Part shown: positions 22,586 to 28,063 of the stretch, in pieces | Position numbering within the stretch: the stretch's first letter is position 1 | Layout of the letters: every line of letters starts with the position of its first letter | Source of the DNA: an uncultured Bilophila sp. | GTDB lineage: Bacteria > Desulfobacterota > Desulfovibrionia > Desulfovibrionales > Desulfovibrionaceae | Length of the DNA: 28,063 nt | Assembly (NCBI GenBank): GCA_910585945.1 | Contig: CAJUHZ010000012.1 | Span: 49,704 to 77,766 of the forward strand | Direction: 5' to 3' | Position numbers and translations under genes: made by a program | The notes under the pieces: generated by a model | Seen by the model: only the letters and a program-made list of their open reading frames with translations | What the model was told of the DNA's origin: nothing | Database searches by the model: none

Positions 22586-23230
22586 ATGGAATGCTCTGCC
22601 GATTCGATCCGATCCCTGTCCAAGGAAGAAATCAACGGGCTTCCCCTGCTGGCCTATGGTGGGGATGTGCGCCTTGTCAGCAACGCGGGCGCGCTTGACG
22701 ACGCTCTGGATCTGCTCAGGGAGGATTCCGTTCTGGGGTTCGACACCGAAACCCGGCCTTCCTTCCGCAAGGGCAAATCGTACCCCACCACGCTGATGCA
22801 GATCGCCGGTTCGCGGAGCGTCGTGCTGATTCAACTGGGGCGCACGCCTTTCAGCGAGCGCCTGGCGCGGCTGCTGAGCGATCCCGGAGTGGTCAAGGCC
22901 GGGGTGGCCATTCGGGAAGACATGCGCCGCCTGCGCGCCCTGCATGACTTCGAGCCGGCGGCGCTTGTGGATCTGGCCGAAATGGCGCACGATCTTCGCC
23001 TGCGAGCGCAGGGCTTGCGCACCCTGGCCGCCGATCTCATGGGCGGACGCATCAGCAAGGCCGCCCAATGCTCCAACTGGGGGAAGAAGGAACTGACCCC
23101 CCAGCAAATCAGATACGCCGCTACCGACGCCTGGATCGGCCGCGAGATCTACCTCCGGCTCACCGCCCTGAGTCACTGCGGATCGAAGGACGCTCCCATG
23201 AAAGCGCTGCCGGCAAAAAGCCGCAACTGA
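22586..23230 (+). CDS. DEDDy-type 3'-5' exonuclease (RNase D/WRN-like)
   Basis: The 214-residue protein is a stand-alone exonuclease domain. Exo I is GFDTE (D53, E55), Exo II contributes D112 (in IREDMRRL), and Exo III is YAATD (Y177, D181), the DEDDy arrangement that binds two metal ions. It lacks the HRDC domains of full RNase D (about 370 residues), so it is closer to the short WRN-exonuclease-like group. The substrate (RNA end or single-stranded DNA) is not decided by sequence. The ATG at 22586 lies one base after the mnmE stop, and the AddB-like gene follows six bases later, suggesting one transcript with a nucleic-acid processing theme. Confidence 0.88.
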   Translation: MECSADSIRSLSKEEINGLPLLAYGGDVRLVSNAGALDDALDLLREDSVLGFDTETRPSFRKGKSYPTTLMQIAGSRSVVLIQLGRTPFSERLARLLSDPGVVKAGVAIREDMRRLRALHDFEPAALVDLAEMAHDLRLRAQGLRTLAADLMGGRISKAAQCSNWGKKELTPQQIRYAATDAWIGREIYLRLTALSHCGSKDAPMKALPAKSRN

Positions 23231-23236
23231 AACGCC

Positions 23237-26200
23237 ATGTCTCCATCCTCGCGCGGTCGTCCCTTTCGTCTTGTTCCCTGGGATGCCGATTTTCTCCGCG
23301 CCCTCAAGGGCGAACTGCTCGCCGGCAGGGAAACGCGCCCCGGCGTCGCGGCCGTCATCTTTCCTCACGACAGGCCGCGCCGTTATCTGACCTACCTGTT
23401 CCGGCACGATCCGGATGTGCCCCGGCCCTGTCCGCTCCCGGTGATGCTTACCGTGGGCGAAGTCATGCGCGCCTTTCGGGAAGCGGCAGACCCCGCGATC
23501 CGTCGCGAGGCGCGGCGGCTTGACCGCATCGCGCTGATCGAGGCCGCCGTGCGCCGGCTGGCAGAAACGGATGAAGCGCTCTGCCGCCGACTTGCGGAAA
23601 CGGATCAGGCCCGTTTTTTTTCCTGGGGGGGGCTGCTGGCCGATGTGCTGGAAGAATGCCTCATTCAGGGCCTCGAGCCGGACGATCTCCGCTACGCCGA
23701 GGGGGAAGTCGCCCCGCTCGGCGCGGCCCTGCTCGGCTCCCTCGGGCGCATTTTTCAAGAATACCGGCGGGATCTCGACAGGTTGGGTCTGTACACGCCC
23801 GGTCTTGACGCCTTTGTCGCGGCCGAGGCCGCCGGGCGGCCGCAGATCCTCCTTCCCCCGCAATTGCAGGGAAGAAGCGTTTTTCTGGCCGGCTTCAGCG
23901 CGCTGACCGGCACGGAAGATCGCCTGTTCCGTCGCCTGTGGGAAGAAGGCGCGCGGATCTGCCTGCACGCCGACCCCGCCCTGGCGGAAACAGCCCGGGA
24001 GCCGGGCGATCCGGAACCGCGGGATCAGGCCGCGCCGGGTGAAAAGCGGGCGGCCCACTGGGCGTGCGCCGATATCGCCCGCTGGATCGCCGCGTGGAAC
24101 GCGCCGGTCGATCTGGCGATCCCGCCTGTGGGGAACAAACCGCGCCTGCATTTTTTCGCCGGCTATGACCTGCATTCCCAGCTCCAGGCCGCGGCCGCGG
24201 ATCTTCAAACCCTCCCCCTGCCTGACGCCGATGTCGAATCCGCCGGCGAGACGGCCGTGGTGCTGACGCACAGCGGCGCTCTGCTGCCCGCCCTGCACGA
24301 ACTGCCGCGCAAGGAGTGCAATATTTCCCTGGGGTATCCGCTGGATCACTCCCTGCTTTTCCGCCTGCTGGCAAGCGTGCTGGCCGTGCGCGCCCGCCGT
24401 CGGCCGGATGGAACGACACACTGGCGCGCCCTGCTTGATCTGGTGCGCCACCCGTACCTGCGTTTGCTTGCCCCGCCCGGTATGCCGCCCGGCGCGGCAC
24501 GCGATCTGTTGCGCCGGATGGAGCGTCGCCTCGGCCAGGGCACGCCCTGGGTTCACCCGCGCGCCGTGGCTGAGGGCGCTGTGCTGGATCTTCTGGAGCA
24601 GAGCGAAGCCGACGCCCCGCCGGCGCTCCGAACGCCTGTGTCCGTCTCCATCCCCGAAGGATTGACGGCTCTGGCCGACGCTCTGATCTCGGCCACCGTG
24701 GAAGCCTGGGCACGGGCCAACACCCCGGCGCGTCTGGCGGATGCCCTGTCCGCTCTCTGTGATCTGCTCCTGACCCGGAGCGGGGAAGACGCCGCGCCGT
24801 CACCCTCGACGGCTTCCGGGCTATCGGGCGGTCTGACTGGCGGGTTGTCGCCCGAAACGGAAAACGCCGCGCTGTCGTTGCAGGCGGACGAACTGTGGCG
24901 GCGCTTTCCCCTGGATGCCGAATGCCTGTACCGGCTGGTCTGGCGGGTGATCCCCGAGTTGAAGGACAACCGCATGGCCCGCTCCGTCCTTCCCTGGTCT
25001 CTGCTGGAGGCCATGCTGCTTGAGCTTGTCCGGGCCGAGCGCGTGCCCTTTGAGGCCGATCCGCTGACGGGTCTCCAGGTGCTGGGTATGCTGGAAACGC
25101 GGCTCCTGCATTTCTCCACGGTGCATCTGATCGACGTGACGGAGGATCGTCTGCCCGGAGCGCCGATCCGCAATCCACTCCTGCCCGACAGCCTGCGCGC
25201 CGTGCTTGGCCTGCCGGACACCCGCCGCCGCGATCAGCTTGCGGCCTACACCTTCCACCGACTCATTGCGGGCGCGCGCGACGTCTTTCTCTACTGGCAG
25301 GAAGGCGTGCAGCCCTCGGGCCTGTTCGACGGCAAAAAGGAACGCAGCCGGCTGGTGGAGGAGATGATCTGGGAAGAAGAACAGCGCGCCGGCCGCCGCT
25401 TCAAACCGGGCGAAGGCCCCCTGCGCGCGGCCTGCCCGACGATTCGTCCTCCGGCCCGGCGGCGGCGTTGCGTGGTCAAGGGGCCGGAAAGCCGCGCGGC
25501 TCTCGAAGCCGTGCTGACCAGGCCCTGGTCCCCCACGCGGATCGACGCCTACCTGACCTGCCCCCTGCGCTTTTATTACGAAACCATTTGCGGGATCACG
25601 CCGCCGGAAGAAATCAATGAAGGCGACGATCCCGCGGGAGTGGGCGATCTTGTGCACACGACGCTGCGCGACTGGTACGCTCCCTGGAAGGGCGGCACGC
25701 TTGATTTGAGCGCCCCGGCCGAACGGGCCGCGGCGGAACGCTCCCTGTCCGACTGTTTTCTGAAGGCGCTGTCCGCCTCGGATCTGCCGGACCGCCTGCC
25801 CCCCGAAAGCGCCGCCATGCTGCGCGTGGCCGGCCCGGCGCGGCTTGTCGCCTTTCTCCGCGCCCAGCCCGATAAAACGACGATCCTCCGACTTGAGGAA
25901 CGGTTCACCTGCACTCTTGACGTGACCGGCCGCGAGCGGATTCTTGGCGGCACGCTGGATCGCGTGGACTTCCGGCGGGTTCTTCCCGCAGGCGGCGGGG
26001 AAGCGTGTGAAGGCGCGGTGATTCTCGACTACAAGACCGGCCGGATCAAAAAGATCCCCCCTGCCGTCTGGATGGACGATTCGTTCTGGGACACGATTTT
26101 TTCCGGGCGGATTTCGCCGGATCGGGAGCACCCGGGCGGGGCCTGGCCTGACGACGCTGACGCGTGGCGTCCGGACGCGGCAGACACGGATGATCCGGAC

Positions 26201-26629
26201 TCCCCGGACATGGCGGGCGAAGAGCGTGCGTCCTTCCCGCATCGGGAAGCGGACGGCCCGGACTGGTCCGCCCTGCGCGAGCGTCTGCGCGACCCGGACC
26301 CGGAAAACGACGTGCTCCCGCTGATTGCCGCGCGGCTTCCTTCGGTGCAGCTTCCGTATTATATGTATCTGTACGCCCGGGCCACTGGCGAGGATGTGCT
26401 GGACGCGGCCTTTGCGGCGCTTGGCGAAGATGGGAAGGAAGCCTTTCTGTTCGGCCCCGCAATGCCCGAAGCGGTTCGGGAAGAAGCCCTGAACCGTCGC
26501 ATTCCGGATCTTGTCCGCCTCATTTTGCTGCACCTCGAATGTTGCCCCGAATTTCGACCGCGCGAGGGCCGACATTGTGACTGGTGTTCGTGGAATAATC
26601 TTTGTATAATGACTGATCCGCAGCCTTGA
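23237..26629 (+). CDS. AddB-like PD-(D/E)XK nuclease, DNA end repair
   Basis: The 1130-residue protein resembles AddB of the alphaproteobacterial type, the subunit that with AddA resects double-strand breaks. The N-terminus (about 10-400) is helicase-like without an obvious Walker A. The C-terminal nuclease has SPTRIDAYLTCPLRFYYE, the catalytic segment VILDYKTGR (D931, K933), and four cysteines C775, C1114, C1117 and C1123, the C...CxxCx5C pattern of the AddB iron-sulfur staple. A low-complexity Asp/Pro-rich insertion (about 965-1020) follows the catalytic Lys. No SD is obvious; the gene is probably coupled to the exonuclease gene six bases upstream. addA is not adjacent: the next gene is a flavoprotein. 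Confidence 0.82.
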   Translation: MSPSSRGRPFRLVPWDADFLRALKGELLAGRETRPGVAAVIFPHDRPRRYLTYLFRHDPDVPRPCPLPVMLTVGEVMRAFREAADPAIRREARRLDRIALIEAAVRRLAETDEALCRRLAETDQARFFSWGGLLADVLEECLIQGLEPDDLRYAEGEVAPLGAALLGSLGRIFQEYRRDLDRLGLYTPGLDAFVAAEAAGRPQILLPPQLQGRSVFLAGFSALTGTEDRLFRRLWEEGARICLHADPALAETAREPGDPEPRDQAAPGEKRAAHWACADIARWIAAWNAPVDLAIPPVGNKPRLHFFAGYDLHSQLQAAAADLQTLPLPDADVESAGETAVVLTHSGALLPALHELPRKECNISLGYPLDHSLLFRLLASVLAVRARRRPDGTTHWRALLDLVRHPYLRLLAPPGMPPGAARDLLRRMERRLGQGTPWVHPRAVAEGAVLDLLEQSEADAPPALRTPVSVSIPEGLTALADALISATVEAWARANTPARLADALSALCDLLLTRSGEDAAPSPSTASGLSGGLTGGLSPETENAALSLQADELWRRFPLDAECLYRLVWRVIPELKDNRMARSVLPWSLLEAMLLELVRAERVPFEADPLTGLQVLGMLETRLLHFSTVHLIDVTEDRLPGAPIRNPLLPDSLRAVLGLPDTRRRDQLAAYTFHRLIAGARDVFLYWQEGVQPSGLFDGKKERSRLVEEMIWEEEQRAGRRFKPGEGPLRAACPTIRPPARRRRCVVKGPESRAALEAVLTRPWSPTRIDAYLTCPLRFYYETICGITPPEEINEGDDPAGVGDLVHTTLRDWYAPWKGGTLDLSAPAERAAAERSLSDCFLKALSASDLPDRLPPESAAMLRVAGPARLVAFLRAQPDKTTILRLEERFTCTLDVTGRERILGGTLDRVDFRRVLPAGGGEACEGAVILDYKTGRIKKIPPAVWMDDSFWDTIFSGRISPDREHPGGAWPDDADAWRPDAADTDDPDSPDMAGEERASFPHREADGPDWSALRERLRDPDPENDVLPLIAARLPSVQLPYYMYLYARATGEDVLDAAFAALGEDGKEAFLFGPAMPEAVREEALNRRIPDLVRLILLHLECCPEFRPREGRHCDWCSWNNLCIMTDPQP

Positions 26630-26696
26630 TTTCAGCGGCGGCGGGCGGCTTTCGGCCCGGCGTTCCGCCGTTCCCTTCACTTTCAGGAGTTCAAAC

Positions 26697-27821
26697 ATGT
26701 CTTTCCCTGTTTTGCAGATAGGTGATCTTGTCGCTCCGAAGCCCATTGTTCAGGGCGGGATGGGCGTCGGCATTTCTCTTTCCGGCCTTGCCTCGGCAGT
26801 GGCGAGAGAGGGCGGCATCGGCGTCATCGCCGCCGCCATGATTGGGATGCGCGAACCGGATGTGGCCAAAAATCCGATAGAGGCCAACCTGCGCGCCCTT
26901 CGCCACGAAATCCGCAAGGCCCGCGAGGCGGCCGGGGCCGGCATCATCGGCGTGAACGTCATGGTGGCCCTGACACTTTTTGCCGAGCAGGTTCGCACGG
27001 CCATTGAAGAAAAGGTGGACGTTGTTTTTTCCGGCGCCGGTCTGCCCTTTGATCTCCCCAGAATCTTCAACGAAACCTGCGAGCGCAAAAAGGAAGAACT
27101 CAAGACGAAGCTTGTGCCCATTGTCTCCTCGGGGCGCGCCGCGATTGTCATCGCCAAGAAATGGCTTGCCCGGCACGGCCGCCTGCCCGACGCCTTTGTG
27201 GTGGAAGGCCCCAGGGCCGGGGGGCATCTTGGCTTTGCGCCGGAGCACATCGACGATCCCGAGTACGCTCTCGACAAGCTGGTTCCCCAGTTGACGGAAG
27301 CCGTCAAACCCTTTGAAGACAAGGCGGGGCGGCCCATTCCCGTGATTGCCGGCGGCGGGGTGTACAGCGGCGAGGACATTGCCCGCTGCCTTGACCTCGG
27401 CGCGGCCGGCGTGCAGATGGGAACCCGTTTTGTGGCCACGCACGAATGTGACGCCGACGAACGCTTCAAGCAGACATACATCAACGCTCGCGCCGAAGAT
27501 GTGACCATCATCAAAAGCCCGGTGGGAATGCCGGGCCGGGCGCTGACCAACGGCTTTATCGAATCCATGCGCGAAGGCGGCAAAAAGCCGTTCAAATGCG
27601 TGTTCAAGTGCCTGAGCACCTGCGATCAGCACAATGTCCCCTACTGCATCGCTTCCGCCCTTATCAACGCGATGAAGGGCAACCTTGAACGCGGTTTCGC
27701 CTTCTGCGGCGCCAATGTGGGACGCGTTGACCGCATTGTGTCCGTCCACGAACTCATGACGCAGTTGCAGGACGAATTCAACGCGTTCCGCGCCAGACAG
27801 GCTGTCGCGGAATCAATGTAG
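26697..27821 (+). CDS. Nitronate monooxygenase/2-nitropropane dioxygenase-family FMN protein
   Basis: The 374-residue TIM-barrel flavoprotein begins PIVQGGMGVGISL, the family's N-terminal motif. It has EGPRAGGHLGF with the catalytic-type His177 and an FMN-phosphate loop in IAGGGVYSGEDIARCLDLGAAGVQMGTRF. The C-terminal region contains several Cys residues (CVFKCLSTCDQ and PYCIA). The family includes nitronate oxidases and the enoyl-ACP reductase FabK. FabK usually sits among fatty-acid genes, which are absent here, so the reaction is undecided. AGGAG lies eight bases before the ATG. The stop codon overlaps the 19-base repeat at 27821. Confidence 0.88.
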   Translation: MSFPVLQIGDLVAPKPIVQGGMGVGISLSGLASAVAREGGIGVIAAAMIGMREPDVAKNPIEANLRALRHEIRKAREAAGAGIIGVNVMVALTLFAEQVRTAIEEKVDVVFSGAGLPFDLPRIFNETCERKKEELKTKLVPIVSSGRAAIVIAKKWLARHGRLPDAFVVEGPRAGGHLGFAPEHIDDPEYALDKLVPQLTEAVKPFEDKAGRPIPVIAGGGVYSGEDIARCLDLGAAGVQMGTRFVATHECDADERFKQTYINARAEDVTIIKSPVGMPGRALTNGFIESMREGGKKPFKCVFKCLSTCDQHNVPYCIASALINAMKGNLERGFAFCGANVGRVDRIVSVHELMTQLQDEFNAFRARQAVAESM

Positions 27822-27839
27822 AAGTCATTTCATAATTCG
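27821..27839 (+). repeat. 19-bp repeat shared with the element after yidC
   Basis: GAAGTCATTTCATAATTCG is identical to 19568-19586, and similarity continues for about 15 further bases (ATGAAACGAGTTCCA here, ATGGAATGGCTTCCA there). It begins on the last base of the stop codon of the flavoprotein gene. The reverse-oriented partner found at 19668-19683 is not present nearby. Confidence 0.6.
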
Positions 27840-27880
27840 TATGAAACGAGTTCCAGATTCCATGATTCCCAAGCTGGATT

Positions 27881-27920
27881 GAACATGCGGCAAGGGCGTT
27901 TTTTGCCCTGCCGCATGTTC
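27881..27920 (+). terminator. Hairpin terminator after the flavoprotein gene
   Basis: GAACATGCGGCA-A-GGGC (27881-27897) pairs with GCCCTGCCGCATGTTC (27905-27920), sixteen pairs with one bulged A and a T-rich loop. It lies 60 bases beyond the stop codon. There is no downstream T run, so efficiency is uncertain. The remaining sequence to 28063 shows no gene. Confidence 0.55.
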
Positions 27921-28063
27921 TACAGAGAGCCTCGCCCGGGTTTCCTGCGTCTGCCGTCTGGTGCAGGAGGGCTGTCCCTTGCCTTGCGGATTCCGGGGCT
28001 GTCCCCCCCCGATTGACCATCCCGTTTTTTCCCGGCACAGTGCGAGACAGGATGCCGCTATGG

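Noticed and set aside
21037..26746. Several 400-670-residue minus-strand frames opposite mnmE, the exonuclease and the AddB-like gene
   Set aside because: All lie opposite strongly recognised genes and show the typical Arg/Gly/Pro composition of antisense frames.

Overview
The window looks like a chromosomal segment of a GC-rich sulfate-reducing bacterium of the Desulfovibrio/Bilophila type (Desulfovibrionaceae). This rests on family composition and the rpmH-rnpA-yidD-yidC-jag-mnmE order, not on a database match. Almost everything is core chromosome. No prophage, transposase, CRISPR array or rRNA is visible. One tRNA, tRNA-Leu(UAG), is present.

Layout. (1) 88-3680, minus strand: a tight four-gene unit of a GntR/FadR-type regulator, a 103-residue protein with a twin-arginine motif, a polytopic membrane protein of unknown function and a Tat-exported metallo-beta-lactamase-fold enzyme. 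(2) 4139-5332, plus: a PAS/GAF-like sensor without an output domain, transcribed away from that unit. (3) 5494-9912, minus: an AI-2E-family membrane protein, a class III polyhydroxyalkanoate synthase (phaE-phaC), tRNA-Leu(UAG) and 5-formyltetrahydrofolate cyclo-ligase. (4) 10171-14673, plus: a metallophosphoesterase, a very large RNase E/G with disordered extensions on both ends, and queH, which overlaps it by four bases. (5) 14693-15322, minus: an XRE-type regulator with a coiled coil, followed by about 1.56 kb without a convincing gene. (6) 16880-22584, plus: rpmH, rnpA, yidD, yidC, jag and mnmE (ribosome, RNase P, membrane insertion and tRNA modification). (7) 22586-27821, plus: a DEDDy 3'-5' exonuclease, an orphan AddB-like nuclease and a nitronate-monooxygenase-type flavoprotein.

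The least expected content is between the genes. A long imperfect palindrome of about 180 bp sits between the convergent genes ending at 5332 and 5494. A second, clearly homologous copy lies in opposite orientation at about 16443-16622 upstream of rpmH, and a terminal fragment lies at 19711-19743 downstream of yidC. A second family, marked by AGAGC...GAAAC arms and by the 19-mer GAAGTCATTTCATAATTCG, occurs after rpmH, after yidC and at the stop codon of the last gene. A third pattern is a set of promoter-like direct repeats at 15730, 15961 and 16075 in the gene-free stretch. These dispersed structured elements are the best candidates for something undescribed here. All alignments were made by eye, and copy number in the genome is unknown.

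Start codons were chosen by ribosome-binding sites, overlaps and family length, so several CDS are shorter than the longest open frame. In this GC-rich DNA many long open frames on the opposite strand are shadows of the listed genes and were left out.
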